DNA from: Riemerella columbina DSM 16469
GTDB taxonomy: Bacteria > Bacteroidota > Bacteroidia > Flavobacteriales > Weeksellaceae
Assembly: GCF_000374405.1 (NCBI RefSeq)
Contig: NZ_KB894229.1
Coordinates: forward strand, 83,816-147,815
DNA: 64,000 nt
Reading direction: 5' to 3'
Shown in pieces: positions 18,498 to 26,732 of this stretch. Within the stretch, counting starts at the first letter, position 1; each line of letters opens with the position of its first letter. The notes under the pieces are model-generated. The model saw only the letters and a program-made list of their open reading frames with translations. It was not told where the DNA came from and ran no database searches. The position numbers and the translations under genes are program-made.

Positions 18498-18517
18498 TTA
18501 CCACTTTTTACCACTTT
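18498..18517 (-). promoter_or_regulatory. Tandem MraZ boxes (predicted autoregulatory operator)
   Basis: Two exact, abutting copies of AAAGTGGTAA on the minus strand (18517-18508 and 18507-18498). They fit the AAAGTGKNNN box described for MraZ of Mollicutes, with the same 10-bp period. They lie 19-38 nt upstream of the -7 box of mraZ, overlapping the expected -33 region, so binding could block polymerase. The role here is inferred from sequence and position. Confidence 0.7.
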
Positions 18518-18673
18518 GTGGATAAGTTTTTAAAAATCTCTAACTCATTGATTATCCAAATACAAACTTAAAACCCATTTCAATTAGTCCCTAAACCTTA
18601 TGAATATCAGCAAATTTTTTATATACCAGTAAGAAAAAAGGCAGTTTAGTAGGTCGGTTTAATCTATAATTTG

Positions 18674-18681
18674 TATTTTTG
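18674..18681 (+). promoter_or_regulatory. -7 box upstream of the alpha/beta hydrolase
   Basis: TATTTTTG (TAnnTTTG class) ending 20 nt before the ATG at 18702. No convincing -33 TTTG at the standard distance. Confidence 0.5.
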
Positions 18682-18701
18682 CGAGGTTTAGTAATGTTTT
18701 T

Positions 18702-19469
18702 ATGATATTTAAAACTAAAAAAGAAAAGAAATTCAGTTACATCGAAGAAGGGGAAGGACATCCAATCGTCCTACTTCATGGACTTATGGGTGGCTTGAGT
18801 AATTTTGATGACACCATCTCCTATTTCTCACAGAGAGGTTATAGAGTATTGGCGCCCGTGTTACCCGTTTATGATTTGCCTATTCTGAACACCAACCTTA
18901 CGGCTATTTCTAAATTTGTAGCCAAATTCATTCAGCAAGAACTGGGCGGGGAGCCTGTCACTTTAACTGGGAACTCTATGGGAGGACATATCGGTATTAT
19001 CCTAACTTTAGCAAAGCCAGAATTGGTAAAACATTTGGTACTTACAGGAAGTTCGGGACTTTATGAAAAATCATTTGGGGATAGCTTTCCAAGAAAAGGC
19101 GACAAAGATTATATCCGCAAAAAAACACAAGAGGTATTCTACAACCCCGATGTAGCCACAGACGAATTAGTAGATGAAGTATTTGATGTGGTAAATGATA
19201 GAATGAAGGGCATTAAAACCGTAATGCTCGCCCGAAGCGCCATCAAACACAATATGCTGAAAGATTTGCCAAAAATCTCTTGTCCTACCTGCATCATCTG
19301 GGGAAAACAAGATAATGTAACCCCACCCGAGGTGGCAGAAGATATGCACAAACACATTCCAAATTCTGACCTCTATTGGATAGACGAATGTGGACATGCC
19401 GCTATGATGGAAAAACCAGAAGAATTCAACGATATTCTATACCACTGGCTAAAAAAAGTAGAAGCATAA
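18702..19469 (+). CDS. Alpha/beta-fold hydrolase
   Basis: Serine hydrolase of unknown substrate, 255 residues, no signal peptide. HGLMGGLSNFDD provides the oxyanion-hole region, GNSMGGHIG is the nucleophile elbow (serine in GxSxG), the acid is probably the Asp in WGKQDNVTPPE, and the catalytic His is in ECGHAAMMEKPEEF. It has its own promoter and a hairpin terminator before engB. Family members range from esterases to meta-cleavage hydrolases, so no specific reaction is assigned. Confidence 0.88.
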   Translation: MIFKTKKEKKFSYIEEGEGHPIVLLHGLMGGLSNFDDTISYFSQRGYRVLAPVLPVYDLPILNTNLTAISKFVAKFIQQELGGEPVTLTGNSMGGHIGIILTLAKPELVKHLVLTGSSGLYEKSFGDSFPRKGDKDYIRKKTQEVFYNPDVATDELVDEVFDVVNDRMKGIKTVMLARSAIKHNMLKDLPKISCPTCIIWGKQDNVTPPEVAEDMHKHIPNSDLYWIDECGHAAMMEKPEEFNDILYHWLKKVEA

Positions 19470-19477
19470 AATACACT

Positions 19478-19505
19478 AAGGAAGGCCACCGTCTTCCTTT
19501 TATAT
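19478..19505 (+). terminator. Hairpin between the hydrolase gene and engB
   Basis: Stem AAGGAAG/CTTCCTT with an 8-nt loop, followed by an AT-rich tract. It lies 9 bp before engB, so it may act as a partial terminator or attenuator. Confidence 0.55.
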
Positions 19506-19514
19506 TTTTAAGAT

Positions 19515-20135
19515 ATGATAAAAACTGTAGCCTTTATAAAAAGTAGCCAAAAATGGCAAGAGTGTCCAGAGCCTAATTTACCAGAGTACGCCTTTATCGG
19601 CAGGTCTAATGTAGGCAAATCATCTCTCATCAATGCCTTGACCAATCATAAAGGGTTGGCTAAAACCTCTCAAACCCCTGGGAAAACACAACTCATCAAC
19701 CATTTTTTGGTTAATGACCAGTGGTACCTTACCGACTTACCCGGCTATGGTTATGCTAAAGTCTCAAAATCTATCCGAAAAGATTTTGAAAAACTAATTA
19801 CCAACTATATCCTCAATCGAAAAAATTTGGTTAATCTTTTTGTTTTGGTAGATGCCAGACACACGCCTCAAAAAATAGATTTAGAATTTATGCAATGGTG
19901 TGGCGAAAGTGGCGTTCCTTTTTCTATCGTATTCACGAAAGAGGATAAACTAAAACCCAATGCGGCTCTAAAAAACCAGAATATATACACCGATAAACTA
20001 TTGGAAACTTGGGAACAAACCCCAAAAATGTTTATGACCTCCGCAGAGAAAAAAAGAGGCACTGAGGAACTTCTAGACTATATAGACCAAACCAATCAAA
20101 TGTTAGTAGAAAACAAAGTTCGTTTTGATGGATAA
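19515..20135 (+). CDS. engB: Ribosome biogenesis GTP-binding protein YsxC/EngB
   Basis: TrmE-Era-class GTPase needed for 50S subunit assembly in other bacteria. G1 [12 protein letters not shown]2 threonine in TPGKTQ, G3 [10 protein letters not shown]4 TKED and G5 TSAEKKRG are all in place in 206 residues. Start [11 protein letters not shown] is standard. Its 3' end overlaps the following acetyltransferase gene by 8 bp, which suggests cotranscription. Confidence 0.96.
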   Translation: MIKTVAFIKSSQKWQECPEPNLPEYAFIGRSNVGKSSLINALTNHKGLAKTSQTPGKTQLINHFLVNDQWYLTDLPGYGYAKVSKSIRKDFEKLITNYILNRKNLVNLFVLVDARHTPQKIDLEFMQWCGESGVPFSIVFTKEDKLKPNAALKNQNIYTDKLLETWEQTPKMFMTSAEKKRGTEELLDYIDQTNQMLVENKVRFDG

Positions 20136-20589
20136 AATCATTTGGCATATCAGCACTTTTGAAGACCTTACCACCACACAACTTTATAAAATTATGGTGG
20201 CAAGGCAAGAAGTATTCCTTATAGAACAAAAAGTCTACTATCTCGATGCGGATAATACCGACCAAGTGGCGCTACATCTTTGGGCAGAACAAAATGGCGA
20301 TATTCTAGCCTACGCCCGCTTATTTCCTAAAGGTATTAAATATGCTGAAGCCTCTATCGGAAGGGTATTAACGACTTCAAAAGCCAGAGGTAAAGGAATT
20401 GGCAAACAGTTGGTAGCCTACGCCGTAGAGTGTATAGAAAACCGATTGGGTACCAACCAAATTAGAATTTCCGCTCAGGACTACCTTATCCCTTTTTACC
20501 AAACTTACGGTTTTATAGAAACGGATAAAAAATATCTAGAAGACCAACTCCCGCATACGGAAATGGTAAGAAACCCAATAACTCCTTAA
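20128..20589 (+). CDS. GNAT family N-acetyltransferase, ElaA-like
   Basis: Acetyl-CoA-dependent acyltransferase; substrate unknown. The ElaA-type pattern is clear: [16 protein letters not shown] at the N terminus, [18 protein letters not shown] as the acetyl-CoA-binding loop (R/QxxGxG/A) and IPFYQTYGF near the C terminus. 153 residues from ATG 20128; a TTG one codon earlier is less likely. It overlaps the engB stop. Confidence 0.88.
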   Translation: MDKIIWHISTFEDLTTTQLYKIMVARQEVFLIEQKVYYLDADNTDQVALHLWAEQNGDILAYARLFPKGIKYAEASIGRVLTTSKARGKGIGKQLVAYAVECIENRLGTNQIRISAQDYLIPFYQTYGFIETDKKYLEDQLPHTEMVRNPITP

Positions 20590-20641
20590 CATTAAACCAA
20601 AAAATTAAATTCATTATATTTAGTCATAAAATATTTTTACA

Positions 20642-22501
20642 ATGAAACGATTCTTCATTTTATTTATCATCAGTTATTCCACTTTATTGTTTGCTCAAAA
20701 AGGCAAATACTATCAGCAACACGCCGCTTATAAAATGGATATTGATGTAGATGCACAACACTATGCTTATAACGGTAAGCAAACCTTAACCTACACTAAT
20801 AATTCCCCAGACGAGTTAAAGGTAGTCTATTTCAACCTATATTGGAACGCATTTAAACCCAATTCCTTAATGGACCAAAGGGTTCAAAATCAGGGTAACC
20901 ACGCCGATAAAAGATTAGCCGACAAAAACAAAGCAGGGCAGTTAGTCTCAAGGTTAGCCACTATTCCAAAAGGTGAAGAAGGCGCTCAAAACATCCACTG
21001 GATTAAACAAAATGGCAAAGACCTTAAGTTTGAAATCCAAGAAACGGTCATGAAAGTTTACCTAGACCAGCCATTAAAACCTAATAGCAAAACCACTTTC
21101 ACAATGGAATGGGACGCCAATATCCCATATCAAATCCGTAGAGCAGGTCGCCAAAATCGCGAAGGTATAGAAATGACTATGACGCAATGGTATCCAAAAA
21201 TTGCAGAATACGACTACGATGGTTGGGCGACTTTTGACTATGTGGGCAGAGAATTTCACGCCCCTTTTTCCGATTACGAAGTTAATATCGCCATAGATGC
21301 CAATTATGTGATAGGTGCAGGAGGAACTTTGGAAAACCCAAATCAAGTGAAAGGCTACACCGCCGATCCTAACATAACACCTAATAGCGAAGGAAAAGTA
21401 ACTTGGCACTGGATCGCTAAAAATATCTTAGATTTTGCTTGGGCAGCAGACCCAGATTATAGCGTAGAGCAATTTACGGTGCCAGATGGACCAAAAGTTT
21501 ATTTTGTATACCAAAAATCCGATAAAACTCAATACTGGAGTGAAGCCCAACCGTATATAACTAAATTCTACCAACTGATGAATGCCAATTTCGGACGCTA
21601 TGTATACCCTAGCTATGCCTTTATCCAAGGGGGTGATGGCGGTATGGAATATGGCATGTGTACGATGATTCTAGGCGAACATAAAAGCCTAGAAAGACTC
21701 ATTGGACTAATGGCACACGAGGGTGGACACTCATGGTACCAGCAAATGCTCGCTACCAATGAGAGCATGAAACCATGGCTAGACGAAGGTTTTACCAGCT
21801 ATGCCGAAGACTTTGTAATGTACCAACTCTTTCCAATTCAGAATCCATTGCCTAATCCTTTTGTAGGCGTATTGGATAGTTATAGAAAATTTGTAAAAAC
21901 AGATAAAGAAGAGCCTGCCAGCTGGCTAGGTGACCACCACGATGATGCCTCGGCGTATTCCGTAGCCTCTTATACTAAAGGGGAACTTTATTTGGTAGAA
22001 CTCGGTTATATTATGGGGCAAGAAGCCCTACAAAGCACCCTTAGAACTTATTATGATGAATGGGCGCTAAAACACCCATCTGATAGAGATTTCTTACATA
22101 TCGCACAAAAAGTTTCGGGTATGGATTTAAAATGGTTTCAGCACTATTGGATTAATACCACTAAAACCATAGACTATGCCATTAAAAATGTAAAATACAA
22201 CGAAAGCTCTACCACCATTACATTAGAAAATAAAGGGGAAGTGCCTATGCCTATTGATTTTGGTGTATTAACCAAGGACAAACAAATCATCACTTATCAT
22301 ATTCCACTCAATATGATGAGAAGCCCTAAAACTTCAGATTATTTTGGAAGTTTTACCACGCTGCCTTACTGGTGTTGGACATCTAAAGAATATAGTTTTG
22401 AAATTCCTTATGCTAAAAGTCAATTGGCTGCATTAGGGATAGATTTTTCTCAGCGATTAGCCGATGTGGATTTAAGTAATAATTTCTTAGAAGTAAAATA
22501 A
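20642..22501 (+). CDS. M1 family zinc metallopeptidase (secreted)
   Basis: Aminopeptidase-N-like exopeptidase predicted to be exported. A signal peptide (MKRFFILFIISYSTLLFAQ) precedes the family N-terminal beta domain. The zinc site is complete: HEGGH at 359-363 and the third ligand E382 in WLDEGF, giving the gluzincin spacing HExxH-X18-E. GGDGGMEYGM resembles the GAMEN substrate-binding motif. 619 residues without the ERAP-type C-terminal domain. It starts 52 bp after the GNAT gene and is followed by coaX 10 bp later. Confidence 0.92.
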   Translation: MKRFFILFIISYSTLLFAQKGKYYQQHAAYKMDIDVDAQHYAYNGKQTLTYTNNSPDELKVVYFNLYWNAFKPNSLMDQRVQNQGNHADKRLADKNKAGQLVSRLATIPKGEEGAQNIHWIKQNGKDLKFEIQETVMKVYLDQPLKPNSKTTFTMEWDANIPYQIRRAGRQNREGIEMTMTQWYPKIAEYDYDGWATFDYVGREFHAPFSDYEVNIAIDANYVIGAGGTLENPNQVKGYTADPNITPNSEGKVTWHWIAKNILDFAWAADPDYSVEQFTVPDGPKVYFVYQKSDKTQYWSEAQPYITKFYQLMNANFGRYVYPSYAFIQGGDGGMEYGMCTMILGEHKSLERLIGLMAHEGGHSWYQQMLATNESMKPWLDEGFTSYAEDFVMYQLFPIQNPLPNPFVGVLDSYRKFVKTDKEEPASWLGDHHDDASAYSVASYTKGELYLVELGYIMGQEALQSTLRTYYDEWALKHPSDRDFLHIAQKVSGMDLKWFQHYWINTTKTIDYAIKNVKYNESSTTITLENKGEVPMPIDFGVLTKDKQIITYHIPLNMMRSPKTSDYFGSFTTLPYWCWTSKEYSFEIPYAKSQLAALGIDFSQRLADVDLSNNFLEVK

Positions 22502-22511
22502 AACACACGCG

Positions 22512-23264
22512 ATGAAATCTATCGTCATTAATATTGGAAATACAAACATTCGTTTTGGACTTTTTGAACAAGACCATTGTAGCGTTTCTTGGGTTATCAA
22601 TACCAAACCCTACCGAACCAAAGACGAACTTTTTGTTCAGTTTAAAATGATGTATCAATCTTACAATATTAAGGTAGAGGATATTTCTAAAATTATTATC
22701 GGCTCGGTAGTACCACAGATGACCCACGATATTGCCAGAGCTATTGAAAAAATCCACCAACAAAAACCAATTTTAGTCGACCGCAATACTCCTTCGGAAG
22801 TTAATCCTAAATCTAAACAAATGGGAACTGACATCTATGCGAATCTAGTGGCAGCACACCATCTTTATCCCGAAAGAAAAAAAATCATTCTAGATTTTGG
22901 CACAGCCTTAACGGCAAGTTGCCTTTCCGAAACGGGGGAAACCTTAGGCGTCATTATTGCTCCAGGGATTATCACCGCACTTAATTCTCTCGTAGGACAA
23001 ACGGCACAACTGCCAGAAATAGAATTGGTAAAACCAAAATCTGTATTGGGTTTAGATACCGTTACTTGTATGCAGAGCGGTATGGTCTATGGCTATCTCG
23101 GTATGGTAGAAGGGTTTATTGACAGAATTAATGAAGAAGTAAAAGACGATTGTTTCGTGATTGCCACGGGTGGCGTATCCCATGTCTACAAACCACTAAC
23201 CAATAAAATCCATATCGCTGATCGATTGCATACCTTAAAAGGGCTTTATTATTTAGGACAATAA
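22512..23264 (+). CDS. coaX: Type III pantothenate kinase
   Basis: Phosphorylates pantothenate in the first step of CoA synthesis; ASKHA fold. IGNTNIRFGLF is the phosphate-1 motif, DFGTALTASC the phosphate-2 motif, and ATGGVSHVY the adenosine motif. 250 residues, normal. It lies 10 bp after the M1 peptidase gene. Its end is 5 bp from the convergent tetR gene and no terminator fits between them. Confidence 0.95.
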   Translation: MKSIVINIGNTNIRFGLFEQDHCSVSWVINTKPYRTKDELFVQFKMMYQSYNIKVEDISKIIIGSVVPQMTHDIARAIEKIHQQKPILVDRNTPSEVNPKSKQMGTDIYANLVAAHHLYPERKKIILDFGTALTASCLSETGETLGVIIAPGIITALNSLVGQTAQLPEIELVKPKSVLGLDTVTCMQSGMVYGYLGMVEGFIDRINEEVKDDCFVIATGGVSHVYKPLTNKIHIADRLHTLKGLYYLGQ

Positions 23265-23269
23265 TCCAA

Positions 23270-23893
23270 TCACTTTTGCTGATGACCTAGAAGCGAAAAA
23301 ATCATATCTTTTAAATAGAGATTCAGTTTTTTTTCTAAGGCGGGCAAATAGGATTTTCCCTTTGGCAAATAATCTTTATAAAAAAATTGGTTTCTTATGG
23401 TAAAGACTATGGTACCTATAAGACTGGATAGGATTTCCTCCGCTTTTGCCAGTTTGGTAAATTCGCCCGTTACGATACCTTTTTTTATGGCGTCATCTAG
23501 CCTATGGATACACAAATCATAAAAATCCTTTAAGAAAAACGCAAGGTTTGGATTAAACTGCATTTCTTGTGTGACAAACCCATGAAAATAACTAAATTTC
23601 AGAATATGTTTCACTACAAAAGCAACCATTTCCGAAATTTGTGTGGTAGGGCTTGCCTTAGATATGGTCAATGTAAACACGCTAAATACCTCTCTCGTTT
23701 TTTCTACGCGATATTGATACAATGCCGCCATCATTTTTTCTTTAGAACCGAAGTAATAAGAAATCATCGCCACATTCACTTGGGCTAGTTTAGCAATTTC
23801 CCGCATAGAAGTAGCATCGTAGCCTTTTTCAGCAATCAGAACTTCCGCAGCATCTAGAATATTAATTTGTTTATCAGTAAAGGTTTGGCTCAT
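23270..23893 (-). CDS. TetR/AcrR family transcriptional regulator
   Basis: One-component repressor-type regulator of 207 residues. The N-terminal helix-turn-helix is typical (EKGYDATSMREIAKLAQVNV, then AMISYYFGSKEKMMAALY); the C-terminal ligand/dimer domain is all-helical and not recognised. Convergent with coaX and divergent from the ECF sigma gene across 239 bp. Its target and ligand are not evident; no efflux operon is adjacent. Confidence 0.9.
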   Translation of the reverse strand: MSQTFTDKQINILDAAEVLIAEKGYDATSMREIAKLAQVNVAMISYYFGSKEKMMAALYQYRVEKTREVFSVFTLTISKASPTTQISEMVAFVVKHILKFSYFHGFVTQEMQFNPNLAFFLKDFYDLCIHRLDDAIKKGIVTGEFTKLAKAEEILSSLIGTIVFTIRNQFFYKDYLPKGKSYLPALEKKLNLYLKDMIFSLLGHQQK

Positions 23894-24015
23894 AGATTAT
23901 CAATCTTTATGCAAAATTAAGGTTTTTTGAGGGATTCCAATACCATTATCAAATGATTTTAAAACATCAATACCAATAAAATGTTAATTTTTCTTAATTC
24001 TTTCAAAATAAATCT

Positions 24016-24023
24016 TATATTTG
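24016..24023 (+). promoter_or_regulatory. Possible -7 box of the ECF sigma gene
   Basis: TATATTTG at 24016-24023 fits TAnnTTTG and would leave a leader of about 100 nt before the ATG at 24133, much longer than elsewhere in the window. No -33 element was recognised. Confidence 0.4.
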
Positions 24024-24132
24024 TAGCATCATAAAACCAAAACTATAGATAAAACTTTACTCTTTTAACTATTATTAAAAATCCAAATTGCCCTATCCAT
24101 TATAAGGCACTAACGAGTTAAACTGTAAAGTT

Positions 24133-24720
24133 ATGAAAGTTTTATGCGATAGCACACTGATACAATCTTACCAGCAAGGCAGCGAATCCGCACTTGCCCA
24201 ACTTATAGAAAAACACCAAAAAGATTTATTTACTTTTATTTTTTATAAAGTTTATGATGAGCATATAGCCAATGATATCTTCCAAGATACCTTTATGAAA
24301 ATCATCATCAAATTAAAATCTGGCGCTTATAAAGACGAAGGTAAATTTATCCTTTGGGCTAAAAGAATTGCCCGCAACCTTATCATAGACCATTATAGAA
24401 TAACATCTAAACGGCAGCACATTTCTGAAACTACCTTCGATGATGAGTTTTCTATCTTTGACACCCTTTGTGAACCTTCCGAAAACATAGAAGAACAAAT
24501 GGTTTCATTACAAATTAACGAATCTCTTACCCAGATGATTCAGTTGCTTCCAGAAAATCAAAGAGAAGTCATTAAACTAAGATTTTTTGATGGTTTAAGT
24601 TTTAAAGAAATTGCTGAACAAACCGATTCTAGTATTAATACAACGCTTGGCAGGGTTAGGTATGCGGTTCTAAATTTAAGAAAAATTATGGAGGAACATC
24701 AAATAATTTTAACCCGATAA
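24133..24720 (+). CDS. ECF-type RNA polymerase sigma factor
   Basis: Directs core RNA polymerase to a dedicated promoter set. Region 2 (ALAQLIEKHQKDLFTFIF, DIFQDTFMKIIIKL) and region 4 (LPENQREVIKLRFFDGLSFK, EIAEQTDSSINTTLGRVRYA) are both complete in 195 residues. No anti-sigma gene with a membrane helix is adjacent; instead a 44-codon ORF follows 52 bp downstream. The stimulus cannot be read from the sequence. Confidence 0.93.
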   Translation: MKVLCDSTLIQSYQQGSESALAQLIEKHQKDLFTFIFYKVYDEHIANDIFQDTFMKIIIKLKSGAYKDEGKFILWAKRIARNLIIDHYRITSKRQHISETTFDDEFSIFDTLCEPSENIEEQMVSLQINESLTQMIQLLPENQREVIKLRFFDGLSFKEIAEQTDSSINTTLGRVRYAVLNLRKIMEEHQIILTR

Positions 24721-24772
24721 ATATAATATTTAGGCTATTATTTCGTTATCAAAAAAACAAATAATAAAGCCG

Positions 24773-24907
24773 ATGAAAAACATTTACTCTAGAGCCTATC
24801 AAGTATTACTTCCAAAACCATCAACGGTTAAGTTTTTGTTAGATTTTTCAAAATCGTTGACGGTTTTTAATTCTGAAAATGGAGTCTTCGTACTCTCAAA
24901 AAATTAA
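24773..24907 (+). CDS. Small protein downstream of the ECF sigma gene (44 aa)
   Basis: ATG at 24773 opens 44 codons ending TAA at 24905-24907. The product begins MKNIYSRAYQVLLPKPSTVK and continues FLLDFSKSLTVFNSENG. It is soluble, with a pattern (YSRAYQVLxPK, TVKFLLDFSKSL) that I recall from small proteins next to sigma factors in other Flavobacteriia, though I cannot verify this here. Too short for standard ORF cut-offs. Function unknown; same strand as the sigma gene, 52 bp downstream. Confidence 0.6.
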   Translation: MKNIYSRAYQVLLPKPSTVKFLLDFSKSLTVFNSENGVFVLSKN

Positions 24908-24908
24908 C

Positions 24909-24916
24909 TAACTTTG
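24909..24916 (+). promoter_or_regulatory. -7 box of the HAD phosphatase gene
   Basis: TAACTTTG at 24909-24916 starts one base after the small ORF stop and ends 6 nt before the ATG at 24923. Transcription would begin at or near the start codon. Confidence 0.6.
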
Positions 24917-24922
24917 TGCCTT

Positions 24923-25618
24923 ATGAAAATTAGGCACATTTTTTTTGATTTAGACAATACCCTTTGGGACCATCGTAAAAATGCTCAGCTCACTTTACAA
25001 AAGTTATTCTCTGAGTACAATATACAAGATAAACTTTCTATCAGCTTTGAGGAATATCATAGTGTATACCATACCATCAACGAAGATTTATGGGCAAAAA
25101 TCAGAGATGGCATTATTGATAAAGACACACTGAGAAAGCATCGCTTTTATGATGTATTTCTACACTTTGGGCTTGATGATTTTGAACTGGCTCAAACTTT
25201 TGAACATCAATTTTTAGATGAAATTATAGAGTATAACGAACTGGTAGAAGGCACTGTGCCACTTTTAAATTACTTAAAAGACAAAGGCTACACCTTACAC
25301 ATTCTATCCAACGGTTTCCAAGAAGTAACCCGAAGAAAATTAACGGGGAGTAAAATAGAACATTATTTTGAAACTGTAACCAGTGCCGATGAAATTGGGC
25401 TAAGAAAACCTCACCCGGAAATTTTTCAATTTGCTTTAAATAAAGCCCATGCCGAAGAGCAAAACACTTATTTTATTGGGGATGATTGGATTGCCGATGC
25501 CTTGGGCGCTAGAGATTTTGGCTTACCCGTTCTATTTTTTGATGTGTTCGACGAAGGATTTTCAGAGACGGGTATCATCAATATTAAAACGCTTTCTGAG
25601 GTAAAAGATTATCTTTAA
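24923..25618 (+). CDS. HAD-family phosphatase, YjjG-like
   Basis: HAD-superfamily hydrolase resembling noncanonical nucleotidase YjjG. Motif I is HIFFDLDNTLWDH (nucleophile and acid Asp), motif II ILSNG, and the motif III/IV segment runs GLRKPHPEIF to FIGDDWIADALGARDFG. 231 residues from ATG 24923; a TTG three codons upstream lies inside the promoter box and is rejected. The substrate is not established by sequence. Confidence 0.9.
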   Translation: MKIRHIFFDLDNTLWDHRKNAQLTLQKLFSEYNIQDKLSISFEEYHSVYHTINEDLWAKIRDGIIDKDTLRKHRFYDVFLHFGLDDFELAQTFEHQFLDEIIEYNELVEGTVPLLNYLKDKGYTLHILSNGFQEVTRRKLTGSKIEHYFETVTSADEIGLRKPHPEIFQFALNKAHAEEQNTYFIGDDWIADALGARDFGLPVLFFDVFDEGFSETGIINIKTLSEVKDYL

Positions 25619-25631
25619 CCTATAAAATGAT

Positions 25632-25639
25632 TAATTTTG
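25632..25639 (+). promoter_or_regulatory. -7 box of trpS
   Basis: TAATTTTG ending 22 nt before the trpS ATG; fits TAnnTTTG. No clear -33 TTTG. Confidence 0.5.
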
Positions 25640-25661
25640 CATTTGTAAAAAATAAAATATA

Positions 25662-26630
25662 ATGTCAAGAATACTTACAGGGATACAGGCGACAGGAACG
25701 CCACACTTAGGAAATTTACTAGGTGCTATTATTCCCGCCATAGAATTGTCTAAATCTTCGGATAACGAATCTTTTTTGTTTATTGCCAACCTGCATTCTT
25801 TAACTCAAATTAAAGATGCTGCTACACTAAAACAAAATACTTACGAAATTGCAGCGGCTTGGCTCGCCTGTGGACTAGATACAGAAAAAACTTATTTCTA
25901 CCGCCAAAGCGATATTCCAGAAGTCTGCGAACTCTCTTGGTATTTATCGTGTTTTTTTCCTTACCAAAGATTAACACTTGCCCACTCTTTTAAAGATAAA
26001 GCCGATAGATTAGAAGATGTCAACGCGGGATTGTTTACTTATCCCGTATTGATGGCAGCAGATATCCTTCTCTACGATGCTGAAATTGTTCCCGTGGGTA
26101 AAGACCAACTTCAACATCTAGAAATGGCAAGAGATATGGGATCTAGGTTTAATCACCAAATGGGGGAAACTTTTGTATTGCCACAGGCAGAATTACAAGA
26201 AAACACTAAATATGTACCAGGTACTGATGGTAATAAAATGTCTAAATCTAGAGGAAACATCATCAATATTTTCTTACCAGAAAAGCAATTAAAAAAACAA
26301 GTGATGTCAATAGAAACGGATTCTAAAACTTTAGAAGAGCCTAAAGACCCAGAAACCGACAAAGTATTTGCCATCTACGAATTGATTGCTAGCCCTGAAC
26401 AAACCGAGGCGTTAAGAGCAAAATATCTGGCGGGTAACTTTGGCTATGGTCATGCAAAAACGGAACTGCTTAGCCTAATTTTAGAAAAATTTGCAAAAGA
26501 ACGCGAACTGTACAATTACTATATGAACAACCTAGAGGAGCTTGAAGAAAAACTACAAGTTGGGGCAGAAAAAACAAGACGCATCGCCCATGAAACACTC
26601 AAACGCGTACGCACCAATCTAGGGATGTAG
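25662..26630 (+). CDS. trpS: Tryptophanyl-tRNA synthetase
   Basis: Class Ic synthetase charging tRNA-Trp. The HIGH-like motif is TPHLGN (GIQATGTPHLGNLLG), KMSKSRGN is the second signature, and PVGKDQLQHLEMARDM belongs to the active site. 322 residues, normal for bacterial TrpRS. No T-box or leader peptide was found upstream. A rho-independent terminator follows. Confidence 0.97.
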   Translation: MSRILTGIQATGTPHLGNLLGAIIPAIELSKSSDNESFLFIANLHSLTQIKDAATLKQNTYEIAAAWLACGLDTEKTYFYRQSDIPEVCELSWYLSCFFPYQRLTLAHSFKDKADRLEDVNAGLFTYPVLMAADILLYDAEIVPVGKDQLQHLEMARDMGSRFNHQMGETFVLPQAELQENTKYVPGTDGNKMSKSRGNIINIFLPEKQLKKQVMSIETDSKTLEEPKDPETDKVFAIYELIASPEQTEALRAKYLAGNFGYGHAKTELLSLILEKFAKERELYNYYMNNLEELEEKLQVGAEKTRRIAHETLKRVRTNLGM

Positions 26631-26652
26631 CTAGCAATTCCTATCCAGATTG

Positions 26653-26684
26653 AAGACCTTTTTATTTCAAAAAAAGGTCTTTTA
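26653..26684 (+). terminator. Terminator after trpS
   Basis: Stem AAGACCTTTTT with AAAAAGGTCTT, then TTT. It lies 22 bp after the trpS stop. Confidence 0.85.
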
Positions 26685-26702
26685 TTTTCACTATTAAAAA
26701 AC

Positions 26703-26710
26703 TATCTTTG
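26703..26710 (+). promoter_or_regulatory. -7 box of the AI-2E transporter gene
   Basis: TATCTTTG ending 22 nt before the ATG at 26733. Fits TAnnTTTG; no clear -33. Confidence 0.5.
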
Positions 26711-26732
26711 TTGATAATAAATTTACAATCCT

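Noticed and set aside
18466..18504. 13-codon upstream extension of mraZ beginning at GTG 18504
   Set aside because: Starts inside the tandem operator repeat and spans the -7 box; not conserved in the family.
25562..25661. T-box or trp leader before trpS
   Set aside because: Only 43 bp separate trpS from the HAD gene and they hold an ordinary promoter; no specifier hairpin.
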